DNA from: Syngnathus acus
Taxonomy: Eukaryota > Chordata > Actinopteri > Syngnathiformes > Syngnathidae
Direction of reading: 5' to 3'
Assembly: GCF_901709675.1 (NCBI RefSeq)
Contig: NC_051094.1
Span: 8,984,501-9,048,500, forward strand
Length of the DNA: 64,000 bases
In this document: positions 10,350 through 23,800 of the stretch, piece by piece
Layout of the letters: every line of letters starts with the position of its first letter
Position numbering within the stretch: the first letter of the stretch is position 1
The notes under the pieces: generated by a model
The model's input: the letters and a program-made list of their open reading frames with translations, nothing else
What the model was told of the DNA's origin: nothing
Databases searched by the model: none
Translations under genes and position numbers: made by a program

Positions 10350-13300
10350 ATGGCGGCCAGAAAGCCTCGCTCGGTGGCCAACCCTTTGGAGTCTGCTATC
10401 ACTTCACCGAGTGAGAGGATACTCAAAGAATGCCACAATTTGTATGTCGACAGCGAAAACGGTAAATCATGAAAAACGCAAGTTTGGAGCTAAGTTTGCA
10501 CAATAAACATGAACAGGTAGTCCTTTTACGATGGTACAATATTAGATATATTATTACAAATATATATGTTCTCTGCTGTTGCGAAGGTTAGTGGTATACA
10601 TACACGATGAACTCATGAAAAGGTATAGCTTCATGTGTTTGCAGTTGTGCCAGCATGTGACATTTGACATTGGACACCGGTCCTCCAAAGTCATATTGCA
10701 CTTGGACTCATCTGCTGCAGACAAGTTGATTCAGCCCCTTTTAAATATGTGCAATAACGGCGATTCAAATATAAAATAAAAATTCTCAACATCAAAGTAT
10801 AGTTCAAGATTAGGCTGCCGCAAGAAATCGACATTTCACTGTTTCAACTGTCAACTAGAATTAATTATTCCAGAGTCCAGTTCTCCATCAAAGCTTTATG
10901 ATCCGAATTTTGACATTTTACATCCATCTATCATCTTAATAATGTCACTTGATTGACTTGGATTGCATTCAATGGAAATGGGTTAGGGTTTTCCTCATGA
11001 CTACTATTTATCTTCAAGGCCTGGTCAAAATTGCCAGCAGCCTTGGAGTGTGTCTCCTGCCCCCTAGAAAAAAGATTATTGTGATGATCATGGGGAACCA
11101 CTCTGCAGGAAAGAGCTCCTTCATTAACTGGTATGTTTCAATGACTGCCTATCATCTCATCTATTTACTGGTATCTCACCTATCTTATGCTCCAATTCCA
11201 AAATGTTCAATAAGTGTTTCATGTGTGATGTCTTTGTATTGAAAGCAAGTTTACTGAGTTATTATTCAGGTTAATAATGAACATTGTAAAAAATAAATTT
11301 CTGTTATTGATTATCATCCAAAGTTTTTTTTTAATTTAAAAGGTGAACACAATCAGAGAGATAATTGGGCATTCAAAACCTAAGTATAAATATATTAAGT
11401 CTTGTGTAGCTTCTGTCCTTAATGTCTAAAGAGCACAACTTCAAATTCCTGCCAAATCCAATTCAAACATTGAGGAATTCTGAAGTATTGACTTTTTTTT
11501 CCAGGTACGTAGAAGAGCATATCCAAAAAACCGGGGTTGCCATCGAAACACAGGGCTTCACATTCATCACAAGTGGGCGCAAAAGAGAATCATTGACGGT
11601 AAGAAGTGAATGCTCCAGTCCAGCTTGTTGTTGCGAAATTTGTACACCTCTCGTGAAGGTTGATGAAGCCACCCATTCATTAGTAATTAAACCAGCCAAT
11701 CCCCACTGTGAGTGATAAAACTGTTGTATCTGCCCACATCATAAGCAATACTGAATACACTCATCCAGCCAAAGTAGAAACTGACTCAGCAGGCATCTTC
11801 CTTGCCTTCACATATTCTCCTGCTGCGGTTTAGAAGATGAAACCAAATAATTAGTAGTGCAAGCACTTGCAGCAGAGAGGGCTGGCTGCTCAGAAAACTA
11901 CTGAAGATCAATTCTACCCCTCTCGTTCTCTCTCGCTGACACTCTCTCTTTGTCTCTCTCTTTTTCACAGGGGAATGCAACATTACATCTCTACCCCCAT
12001 TTTCGACCGCTCCTTGAGTTCAAAGGTAAGCCATACTTTGGATGGATAAATAATTTGACACATCAATTGTTATTTTTCTTTTAGAGTTGTGTTGATTATA
12101 GAAGAAATAGTTCTGACTAGCGCAAATAAATCAAGACAATTGTTCTCCATGCGTCAGCTGTGGTCCAGAGCCTGGGAATGGCGAGGCGATTGTGTCAGGG
12201 AGTGACGTGGTGGGGAGGTTAAAAGAAGGTGGTGGGGTGGGGGGAGAGCAGTGATGTATGTCTGTGCAGTGGCATTGAAGGTTCACTGGGTGCTGGCGGC
12301 ATGGTGAGAGAAACAGGGCGGTGGGGAGAAGGCGAGAGGAGCTGCTGAGAACCGTCAGAGACAGCACCGCACCGCTCCGCTCCGTGGTGCGGAACTTCGC
12401 CAAGCCGACAGCTCTGATCTGGAATACAAGCATGTTTTTTTTATTTGAACCTCAATGCCGCTGCTCGGAAACACCCTATAGAAGAGCGCATATGTTTACG
12501 CTGCAGAGCAACTGAAGATGACTCATCAGAAATACAGTATATGGGAGAAGCTGATGATGATGATTGCTTTAAAATCATGTGTCTGACCCTATCTCTGGAG
12601 TTGATTTTACTATTCAGTAAATGCCTTTCGTTGGACCTGTCTGGTACAAGAAGTTCTTTTCCCTCAGCGTTATTGCAGCATCGTACACAGGATCTATGGG
12701 GGAACTTTATCACTTACAAGCCCTTGAGAAAAGTCGCTGCTGTTTCTTCTCTTAAGAGAGTCCATGGGGCAATATTATTGATATTTCATATTTGTTAAGA
12801 ATGGGTTTCTGCATATTTTGGACATTACAGTATGTTGAGAAGCACAATTGTTTTGCCATGTCACGTATCAGCGGGATGCTGCATGCAAAATATGTCTATT
12901 TGCTTCCCTATATATGAGGTGGCTCCGCTGATGAGGAATGCTAATGTGGCGTTACCACCATCTCTGCTGTGCGCAGCACAAGGATGTAAATTGTGCGGCC
13001 TCTTAACACCTGCTTCGCTCTGAGTGTGTGTGTTTGTGTAGAGGGAGGGTGTCAATAGTTGTGTGTGTGTTGGGTACATCTCAATAGTGGTCCTGTTCTG
13101 GTGGGTGTATTGAAAGCTCAGTGCGTTGCCTCACAGTCGTTCTTCACTGGCTAGCTTTATGTCCCACCCCCTATGCTAAAGCTGCCAGTTGAAGAGCTGT
13201 TGTGTGTAACCATGACAACAGACTTCTTTACACAGAGAGTGGGGAAAAACTGACTTGGCAAATTCATTGACAGGATGTGTGGAAATTGCTGTTGTCCATT

Positions 13301-15434
13301 TTTGTCATCCAGGAATTGTCATGATGCATTAGTTGTGTTTATATAGATGTTTTAAATCTTTTTTTATGCAGTTTTAAATGCTCAAAAGGTGCAAAAGGCG
13401 ACCTTGAGTGCCTTGAAAGGCGCCTTATAAATAGAATGTATTATTATTATTATTATTAAAACACAACAATGGTCTCTCTCTTTTTAAAATGATCCTTTAG
13501 GTAAATATTGTGACTGTATGCCATCTATGTAGTCCTGTTTTATTGGATATTCCAGGTGTTTTGGACTACCTTTCTGCAGAGATCTCCACATCCAAGCAGA
13601 AAAAGTTCAGCCTTGTGACTTTTGTGGACACGCCTGGCTTGGTGGACGGGGACATGATTTACCCTTTTAATGTCAACAGCGCTATCACATGGCTGGGTAA
13701 GTCTGCATAATACCGTGTGATCACTGTATGTTTGAGCCCGAGGTGACACCTGTTATTTCCGTGCAGGAGAACAGTCCGATCTGGTATTTGTGTTCTTCGA
13801 CCCAATGGGTCAGGCCCTGTGCAAGCGCACATTGAACATTGTGGAGAAACTGAGTGAGAAATGTGGAGACAAACTGCTGTTCTACCTCAGCAAGGCCGAT
13901 GAGGCCGGAAGGGAAACAGATCGACAGGTATCTGAATGGATAGTCATTTTTTTTCGATAAATGGCTGATATATTGTATATAAACTGTATATATTTTTTTG
14001 TAGAGAGTAATGATGCAGATTGTCCAGGAACTGTGCCGCCGCCCAGGTCTCAACAAATGTGGCTTTGAAATGCCAACTATATATATTCCTAACCCACAGA
14101 AGGTAAACTTCAGTCTGCATTATTTTCTTCAGTACATGTAAAGCACCAACCAGCACAATCAAAAATGATACCCACACAAAAACAATAACACCTATTTAAT
14201 GATCAAGTGCAGCTTCCGTCCTCTAACAGATGCAAATGATCACCAAGTTGAAGGTGTAATCATTTTTTTCTTTTTGCTCTCTTTCAGCCAAGCCGTTGTG
14301 TGAACCAGATTGACAGAGTGTGTCAGACCATCGAAAAGACCATCAACCAAGCTGTGCAGAGGACTTTGGACCAATTGGAGAAAGACTGTGATTGTATTTG
14401 CTCCACCATTAGCGACAGACTACAACAGGACAGGTGAAAAATATCAAATGGTCAAAACCCATTTTGTTGTCTTAAAACCTGGTCAAATGTGCATTACTAT
14501 ATACGTTTGAAGTGTACACTGTACAATACCAGTGACATTGAATACTCCTTTTTTTGCAGGACTGATGCCACTTACAATAAAAGTGTCCGCCTGAACTCGT
14601 TTGTGTGCGGTGCTTTGGGAGTCTTCCTTCCTCTTGTCTTCCTCCTTAGTTTCATTGTGAGCACCTTCTCCAAAGAGCAGCTAAGTGAGCTGTTGGGAGA
14701 AGGGCTGGCACAAACCCTTTTCATCTGCACTGTGAGTCATCTCACTCATATTCACTGAACATTTTTTTTTAGGTATACCTGCACAGTCTGATGACCTTGT
14801 ATTATTAAATGAATACCTCACTTAATGTTAATCAAAACTTTTAAAAACGTGCCTTTTGCAATCTTGTTCCTGCATATAGGGAATAGTGATGTACGTATGG
14901 GACTGGATACCAGAAGATGGACAAGTTGTGTTTTTAATGTTTTTTGGAGCCCTCTGCTACTTCTTTTTTTTCCTCGCCAAACATTTTTCTGGGTAAATAT
15001 GTACCACAAACTCTCACATGAGTAGAAATAAGCTTATAAATACAGTATATATATTTTTTAGGAGTTGCACTTTTTTGTGAAATAATTACATACACATAAT
15101 TTAATTCCAAGTCTGTCTCATCCTGTAGTCAGAGGTACAAGACTTTAACAAAGAAGGAGAAGAGAAAAATGACAGAGTACAATGATTATATCCGGGATAT
15201 CGTCAGAACCAAGAAGGTAAGACTCCACTTTGGCTACTTAATAAGCCCTTAACTTCACTTCTGCCACAGCCGTATAAAATGTCGGTCATTTAATTTTTGT
15301 TTATTTATAACATTTTTAGGCTTACACATATCCACCTCATAATTTGTGAACCCGTGTCTTACATTTCATTCACTCCATAGGGCAAATTGTATGAATGGTA
15401 CCTTCAACAGTGTGCTGCGGAATATGACCTTTGA
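10350..15434 (+). CDS. Dynamin-superfamily GTPase with two C-terminal membrane segments (unnamed)
   Basis: I do not recognise a named gene. Twelve exons join into 448 aa: 10350-10461, 11019-11130, 11505-11598, 11971-12025, 13556-13696, 13767-13927, 14004-14102, 14288-14433, 14560-14731, 14880-14992, 15129-15216, 15381-15434. Motifs are P-loop GNHSAGKS at 63-70, DTPG at 149-152 and SKAD at 213-216. The layout recalls the EHD/sarcalumenin branch of dynamin-like GTPases. Hydrophobic segments at about 320-341 and 379-397 predict a hairpin anchor with a short basic cytosolic tail; there is no EH domain and no obvious signal peptide. Function is inferred only: a membrane-anchored GTPase acting on an internal membrane. 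The start was chosen as the ATG in MAARKPRSVANP; an upstream in-frame ATG at 10242 exists. No human counterpart comes to mind. Confidence 0.85.
12150..12450. other. GC-rich, CpG-containing island in a GTPase intron
   Basis: A purine-rich tract (GGTGGTGGGGTGGGGGGAG) is followed by CACCGCACCGCTCCGCTCCG in an otherwise AT-rich intron. It could be an internal promoter or enhancer, but I see no coding exon in it. Confidence 0.3.
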
Positions 15435-17755
15435 CCCTGGGTAAGATGAATGTTCTTCACGTGTGTGTGTATATCTGCATGGTGCTCAAAAGCCACTTGT
15501 TTGGACAAAATACGTTGTGTAGTCTGTGACGAAACACTGGCAAGTTTGTAAAGATACTGATAATCATTCACCAAATAATGCAGCCAAGAGTGTTTGGGAT
15601 ATTAGCAAGTGCCTTTGCTGTTTAGTATAGTCAAGAGACTGTGATGGTGGTCATTTACTGAAAGGAAAACAAATGTGAATATCTTTTGACAGTGTAGAGT
15701 TCATCAATGTAGCTAGTTTACAAATGCACTTCATTTCATCAAAGATTTGACCTGCTTACAGGGTGCAAAAAAAATCTGACAAATTGTTTAACCGGGAGGT
15801 CTGTATTTATAAAAACACTTGAAAAAAATCACATTATATTACATGTTAATATTTTCTACAAATAATGATGCTTTGTTAAAATACTTGTAATATATATTAT
15901 ATGTAATATATATTTTACAGTACATTTTACAATGTAATGTGTTTTTAAAGAGTAATCGCTCATATACTGGAGATCATTACATTATGAGTGTTTTTAAAGA
16001 AATATTTTTAAAACTAAATAATCGCTATGCAGTCATGAGTGCATCAATAAAGTGTAAATTAACAGTTTACAAGTTTCATCTTGTCTTAAGATGTGTCTTG
16101 TTTTGTGACGCAAATAACAGACCACTGTTTGTCAAGCTATTAAAAACAAAATTGTACTCCAAAAAGACACTCCAGGCCTAAAACTGACTTTTCAGTGCCA
16201 GCAATATTCCTGGTCTATTGTATCATGACATAAAAGGCAAATGTGCAGGTATATTTTTATTTCAACTTTTTAAATTATGTAATATCCTATCCATTTGTGT
16301 TGGGTGTGTGATCTTAGTGAGTTTAAATTGTATACAGTATATTTAAATGTGTCTTTGTGGTGTGAAATTAGGAGGAAGAAATCCCATTCATATAGAAATA
16401 GCTTTCTGCCTCAAAGAATGTAATGTCTCAAACGCACACATGAACTTTCCCGCTTCTATTAAAGTCATTAAATATTTTCTCCTGACCTATTTTTCTTCTG
16501 TGTTTTACTTTTTAATTAGCAAATGGAGTCATGGAGGATTCTGTGAAGCAGAAAACCTTTATTTCAAAGTTACAAAAATCCCACCCATACTCCATTGTAG
16601 GAGGAACAATATATATATATATTTTTTTTCAACATTCCATTTTACCCTGAAGTTCTGTACATTACCAGTGTCTTGAATTCATACGGACAGAACCAAAGAA
16701 GATGTAATAACTGGAAAATAAAAATGAAACCAACAAATTTCTTTCTTGAAAAAAATACAGGGTACCCATGGAGGCCACAAACCTTAGTTCCCTGAGTTAG
16801 TAATAAAACATCCCACTGGAGGACACTGCTATTAGCAATTAGCATCATCATGATCAGCATCCTGTATTGTGCTAGACAATACTTAAAAATTTGCCATACA
16901 AGCATGAATGTCAAATCAAAGACATCAAATTTTGTTGAGTAATCTAGCAAGACAGCCAATAATAAAATATACATTTTAATCAAGAAAAGATTAAAGCTGC
17001 GTGTGTCTTCCACAATCACATATCGGTTCACTTGCACAGTCAAATGTGATCCATTACAAAATGTCATCCTGTTGTATTGGATCTCATTGGATTATGCATG
17101 TGAACCTACTGAAGGGATTTGTGAAGACTATCTTAAAACTGTATCATGCAGGTAAGAGACGTGTATGCAATCATTCCATCACTTGAAAAAAATCATCTCA
17201 AATAGAAGTTCTATTTATAGTTGCAGTGCATTCAAGATTATAGCTAATATTGTTAATATAAAACGCCAATGCCCATTATAAACAAAGTGTACATGTTGAT
17301 GACAGCTGAATCCACTATTGCTTGAAACATGACAAGTCGGGTCACCAAAGCCTCGCTGACTCAGCGCTTTCAGGTCAGAGAGTCTCTCCGTGACAATTCA
17401 GTATTTTGAACAGTCGCAGTCCTCAGAGAAGGAATAGCTGCCATTTGTCTCCGCACCATTTAGTATCTGCATCCAGAATTCCAGTTCATGCGTGTGTACA
17501 TGTGAAGTTATTGGGAGCCCTTGTCAATCAACCAGGAAATGTCTCCAGTCCTGGATCAAACAGCCAGCAGAAACATAATGGTCCAATAATAATATCTCCC
17601 ATAAAAACTACTTGATTACATCTTCATACTTCTAACCTGAGTCATGCAACATTGACTGTCAACTTTGTACTACTCAAAATGTTTCAGTAAATCAATTCCA
17701 GTCTTCCATTTGTCATATGATGAAGCTACTGCCTTCACATTTGTGACGTTTCCCT
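15435..17755. other. Convergent 3' spacer between the GTPase gene and aifm3
   Basis: This AT-rich stretch carries a plus-strand AATAAA at 16046-16051 that may end the GTPase transcript. A minus-strand AATAAA at 16558-16563 may end a long aifm3 3' UTR. Open frames here, including one of 141 codons on the minus strand at 16642-17067, look like chance. Confidence 0.4.
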
Positions 17756-17827
17756 TCAAATCTTGAGAACGCTACAGAATATAAAGATTATTTGAATCAC
17801 GACCGAGTTTAAGTCTTGGATAGAGAC

Positions 17828-20800
17828 TTACTCTACGTCTCGTTTCTTAATCGTCTTTCCGGATCCCAAGACCTCAGCCACTCGGGACACAATGGGATCG
17901 TAGTTCATGCTGGCCACCGCAACCACCTCCTCACTTCTGTGAATGAGGTCAAAGAAACGATGTTAATGTGCCAATGGATTCAAATCTCTATAGTCATAAA
18001 TAAAGTTGCATAACTAAAAGAAACTTGCCTCGTGTAAAATGCCACAAATCTCAGTTCATCAAGATCACCTTGAATGATGACATCATCAAATCCATCCCCA
18101 TAACCTTGACACAAAGACACCTCATAATAATAAGAAATTGTTCACACACAATTTCCAGCTCGGCCTCACACAGTAAACACACCTGCATAGCGTATGGTCT
18201 TCCCAAACATGGCTGACCAGAAGTAAGGCACTGTTTTCACCTCAGTGACCCTGCCCAGCATGTTAAGAGCTGCGACTCTTCCTGTTGTAAGTAAAACTTG
18301 AAAAGCATGACCTCACCAGGTTAAAACAATCATGACCCACTCACCATGCACATGAGCCATTTGCCAGTGAGGGATGTTAACCTTCTTATTGTTGCGTGGC
18401 GGGAATGGAAAGGTCACCACATCTCCCCCAGCGAAGACCCCATCCACATTTGTCTGCATCATCTCAGAGACAGCGACACGACATGTCCATTTGATCTTCA
18501 ATCAACATCTTCAACATCGCATTAACAGTCAAAGAAGATCAGAGAAGCCCTCGACAACGCCAAGGATGCCAACAAATTGATCAAATCGTTTTGTTGGAAG
18601 AACCACAGAATTCCTCCTTACTGTTTTTTTAAAAGACAATTCGGGCCAAAAATTCAGCCATGAGGCAGGTTGATGTGTCGCAAAATACCTTGTTGACAGT
18701 GATGAAGCCCTTTGAATCCACGTGAATGCCGCTTTGTTTCAAGAAGCTTGTTGCAGGAACACATCCTGCGAGAGGAAAAATCAGTGAGCACACTGACATG
18801 CGGGTGTAATGTTTCCCATGTCAGTTTTGTCGAGTCAAGAAGAGCAGCGTTTGTCCAAATAGTAGAAAAGAGACCAACTTTTCATCCTGGAACTATACTG
18901 TATGAATCTAAGGGGGAGAAAATGTTTGCTCAGCTGCCACTGGCTTTTAGAAAGTGCCAAGTCACGCGTCTGTCCAGTTATTCTTAACATCTCGATATTA
19001 GATAAAAATAGAAAAAAAAAATACAGATGGGATGCTACCTGAAATATTTCGCAATAAAACGTAACCTGAATATTGCCTCGCTCACCCGCTCCAATGACAC
19101 AAACATCCGCTCGCAGCACTTTGCCACTCTTCAGCACCACCTCCTTCAGCTGAAGAAACAAAACACATTTCTCACCAGCACGTTTTTTTTTCCACGCAAG
19201 AATTGTGTGCACCTATAATAAATGTGCAAAAAGTAAACGTAACAAAAATAGGTCAGTCATGGAAAATGGCGCCCAATAATAGATATATTTTTAAGATTAA
19301 AAATCTAACAAAACAGAAATAAAAAAAATAAAATACAAATGAACAAAAATACAAATAAATCAAAATAAAAAAGAAACATTTAAAATTAAAAATATTTGGT
19401 ATAAACACTACACTCACTTTTGTTTACAGTGGGCCGCTGCCCTTACAAGAACATCAGCAATAGAAACTAGAGAGTGCTAACTACTATTTTCTGTTGCAGT
19501 CCACTCGCACTTGGGCCAAGTAATCCAGCAGCTGGGGCTGCACCTACAGGCCTGGGAGTGGAGCAGCATGGCCTTCAACACCATGTTTTCTTTTCAAGCA
19601 GGTCAGACAAATTTAGCATTGTTCTGCATTATTCTAGATTAGATGATTACAATTTGAAGATACACGATGTGTGAGTAGTGCAACTCATGCTGTGTCTCTC
19701 ACTTTCGGAATACCTGTCCATGATGGCCAATCATCTCTGATACCTCATTCAACATGTAGAACTTCACCCTGTTTGCTTCAAAGAGCTGCAGAGAACATCA
19801 ACATAGATGTGACACAGAAATGAAGGCGGACTTTGTAGTGGAAATAGCAGTCGCTATATTTTCAGTTGATAGTGTACGTACCTTCATTAGGACTTTGCCT
19901 ACTTTCTCACCGAGGGCTTTTTTAAATGGGATTGACTCAATCCCAATGATTGAGACAGAGTGGGCCTTGTCAGTCAGAGCGGCAGCCACCTCCATACCTG
20001 CACAAAAGAGAAATGAATGAGAAATATGCGTAAAAACTAATTTGTGAGTGACAGCATTCGCTTTTCTATCAACCAACTCCAAACGGAATTGAATTGAAAG
20101 CACTAATCACATTTTGAAATTGTAGCTTTTCTATCAGCCAAAATCCAAACGAAATTGAATTGAAAGCGCTAGATAACATTTTTAAATCAACATTCGACAC
20201 TCAAGTGCTTACCGACAAAAGATGTCCCCACAATCACAGCGTTCTTGTTGTTGGCCAGTCTTGCTATGCTGTTTGCGTCTTCAGGCGTTCGGAGGTGAAA
20301 CACATTCCTGACATCTTCGCCCTTGTAGTTGAGAGGTTTGGGTCTTTGAAAGAGCAAATTAAATGTATTTGATTAGTTCAAGCAAAACCAAAAACATGCA
20401 GGTTTTGTTTTTCCCCTAACTTGTTGCCTGTAGCGATAAAGAGTTTTCTGTATTCCATCTTCAAGCCTTCTTCAAAAGTGATGGAGTGTGTCTTCACATC
20501 TATGGCCACAACCTGCAGACAATACAAGTGTCAACTTTGAGAAGTATACAAACTGTTGTAAATCACTATTTTAAACGGCGACTCTCCGATTGTGAGTTCA
20601 CCACCTCTCACCTCTTTTTCTGTGAGCAATTCAATGTCGTGATCCTGCAGAAAGTCCGTGGAACGCAACCTCAGCTGTTCCGCTGTGCTGTCTAGGGACT
20701 GAGGGGTTAGTACATTAGTGCTGAATGCGTTTATTAAATAAAGAGCTTGTTAAAGGAACAACTTCTCTCCCACAATTTCCAAGTCCAACAAAAACAATCT

Positions 20801-23800
20801 GGGGATGTTATCAAGGCCATCATAAATATACTTGCAGCAACTATTTTTCAAAACAAAAAATTAATGCTTTGACCAGCTTGTTCTACATATGACTGTTCTG
20901 TGTACAAACCTTACTCAGTTTTGGCCTGTCATAAGGAGGATGTCTGTCCATGGTGCATATGATGATGCGGTCAGTAAATCCCTCTTGCCTCAGCGTCTCT
21001 GCACACACTAGACCTGCTGGACCTGCACACATGTTGACCTTCACTCATTGGGCTGCAAAACCCCTGATGAATTGCTTGGGGTTGATGAGTTCATTTAGAC
21101 CGCCATGGAATTTTTTTTTTTATTTCAGTAATTCAATTTTAAAATTGGTTTCCATGGACTGGATTCATGATTTTATTTGTTTTTAAATCATTTGATGAAG
21201 ATAAACACCAAATATGCAATCGCAAAATAATAATGAAAATTTGAGATGTCAAAAATTAAACATCTAATTTATTATAAATTGAGAAATTAATAACCAAATA
21301 ACTGTTTAGTCATTCCTTAATTTCACATAGTCACAATCCTCAGATTTAAGCGTGTTAACAGTAATTATTAATCGATTAGCCCTTCAGTGATCAGTTTTTG
21401 TGTTCAATCAAAGTAAGGCGATTGCAAAAAGGCACTTTTACTTTGGAAAACTAGGAACAAAATCAATTTTAAAACGTCAGTTCTGCTCATGTGATATTGC
21501 TTAATTGTTGCTTAGTTAGTTTTATTACTTAACAATGACACCAAATAATTGGTGAACAAACAGTAATCAGAAAAAAAAGTTTCTGTAACGCACTTTCATG
21601 CAAAATAAAATTGATAGAATAACCGATAGATTTCTGAAAATATTTGATAGTGACAGTCCGAATAAAAATACAATATAACTTAAAACCCATTATAATTAGA
21701 AATTAGCTAAGAAGTGGCTTTTTGTATTGTACATGCATCTTACAGTGTTTCAGTAGAATTGCTGGAAAAAAATCATTCTACGATTTTCAAATGTATCGAG
21801 ATGCACCTGTATGGTATAATACACCGAATAGTATAGCATGTTGCACTTTTCTGATGCCACGCATACGACCCCTAGTGGTTGTGAGTAGTACAATCTGACG
21901 GGACGCTTTATAAATAGAGGATCCTGCGAACTTAAGTGGAAACACCCAGGAGGTTGCACACTTTGGAATGCAAACAAAAATATGAAATGTGCCTCCAAAG
22001 TTTGCACAGAGTTTAAGTCGCCGTCACACTGACGTCAAGCCAGACATCAGCACATCTCATGAGATCTGCAACAAACCACTTAATGATGCCTGCATGTTTT
22101 ACTTTTATTTTGGGTTACTTTTGAAAAAGGAAGACCGGCCTCGATAAGCGGAGAAATAATAGACTGCACACAGAAAATATATTCTAATACTTAGATTCAA
22201 ATATGCTAGACTTCAGGAGCAAAATGACAACAACATACTGTTGATTACAACTCATCATTGTTTGGTACACGACTCACAAAAAGTTTAGGGTATTCAGATT
22301 TGGGCTGACATTTCAGGATGAATGGGAAATTCCCTATCACACTAAATTTAGTCCATCATGGTGTTTGACATCATGAGACATCTTGGAAATGCATCGGTCA
22401 ATTCATGGATCAAACTTCTGTTGTCAATTCAAACATTTTGAATTCCCCCCTAAAATACTTTGGAAAGTTGGACATGTGCATTCAAACGTTTAGGCAAAGT
22501 CAAATGAAGCTAACCTGCAATAGCTATCATTTTTGGTTCATCTTGAACTTTCACCAAAACACCTGAACTTGTCTCTCAGCATTGACATAGTGACAGAAGA
22601 GAGCACGACACACTGACCTGATCCAATAATTAGAACATTAGTGAAGGCTGTGCTGGAATTAATGACTGCAGAACATCTTGCCATGGCCTTTGACCGTTTC
22701 TGCAGCTGAAGAGCCTGAAAAAGTTGTAAAAGTCTCAATCAGTTGGCTTATCGTTCTCCTTTAGTTCCTGCTGCTAATTTACCTGCTTGTTTGCTCGAAT
22801 GATGACCTTGTCCTTTTCAACTCTGACCTAAAGCAAACATGCATTATGTACACACATGCTCTGAGAAGGCAGGGAATGTGTCAAGAGACGCTTCGAGCTG
22901 GGAAGGTCACCTGGAAGGTCGGTAGGCTGTCCAGGCCGGGGAAGTCTTCGAGGTCGCCCGTTGCGATGTTGAAACAAGCGCCGTGCCACGGGCAGCGCAC
23001 GTGTCCTTTTGACAGCACACCTTGCAAACCACACAACCCGTATAAAACCATAATATAAATGCGCAAAGAAATTAAATCAGGTCACATGGTTGGCGGTCTT
23101 CAACATTATTATTTACCTTTGACGAGCGGAGCGCCGTAATGTGGACACTTGTGGCCCATTGCTGAGAACTCGCCATGTTGTTTAATCAACAACGCTCTGC
23201 CACTTCCCAAGTCAACCTCTCGCATCCTGGAACATAATATTCATCGATTGACTTCAACTTTTTGGTGACTGCATTTAACATAATGTTTCCTCTGCTCACT
23301 GTCCATTTTCCAGATCCTTGACATGGCAGACGGAGGCCTCCACATAATCCCGTGGTTTGTGGTAAGCGTGGAGCAAGGTGGAGTCGTCGTCCGAGCTGTG
23401 TCCGAGTGCCCCGTTTGGTCTGCAGTCTGCAAAAGGACTCGCCTTGCCATTAGGTGAAAGGCCATCCACCTCTTTCTCGTTTTCCAGGAGAGACAGTTCC
23501 ACTTTGACTTCAACTGCACAACACAGAAATTGCCAATTTAGCAAATAGCGGAAAGCGTGAATGAGCATTGGAGTGACTTTTTTGTTCTCTCTCATTACAG
23601 GAGCGATTTTCAGCTAAGAGGGGCTGCCGTCTGGACGCAAATAAAGGACAAATGAAGCCTGACATCTCCACAAGTGGAACAAATGAAAGCAGGAAAAGGG
23701 TGACTGGACTCATTTAAAGGGCAAACTTGTCCACCTGTGTTTGCTTTTCTTTTAGTTAGCTGTCATGATGAATTTCTGAGGGATTTATTTGAAAAATAAA

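Noticed and set aside
10579-10779. 66-codon plus-strand frame in the first GTPase intron, considered as an extra exon
   Set aside because: Exon 1 joins the P-loop exon directly in phase, and no suitable splice sites bound this frame.
16642-17067. 141-codon minus-strand frame with hydrophobic stretches
   Set aside because: It lies in the AT-rich region expected to be aifm3 3' UTR, shows no family resemblance, and AT-rich DNA often yields such hydrophobic frames.
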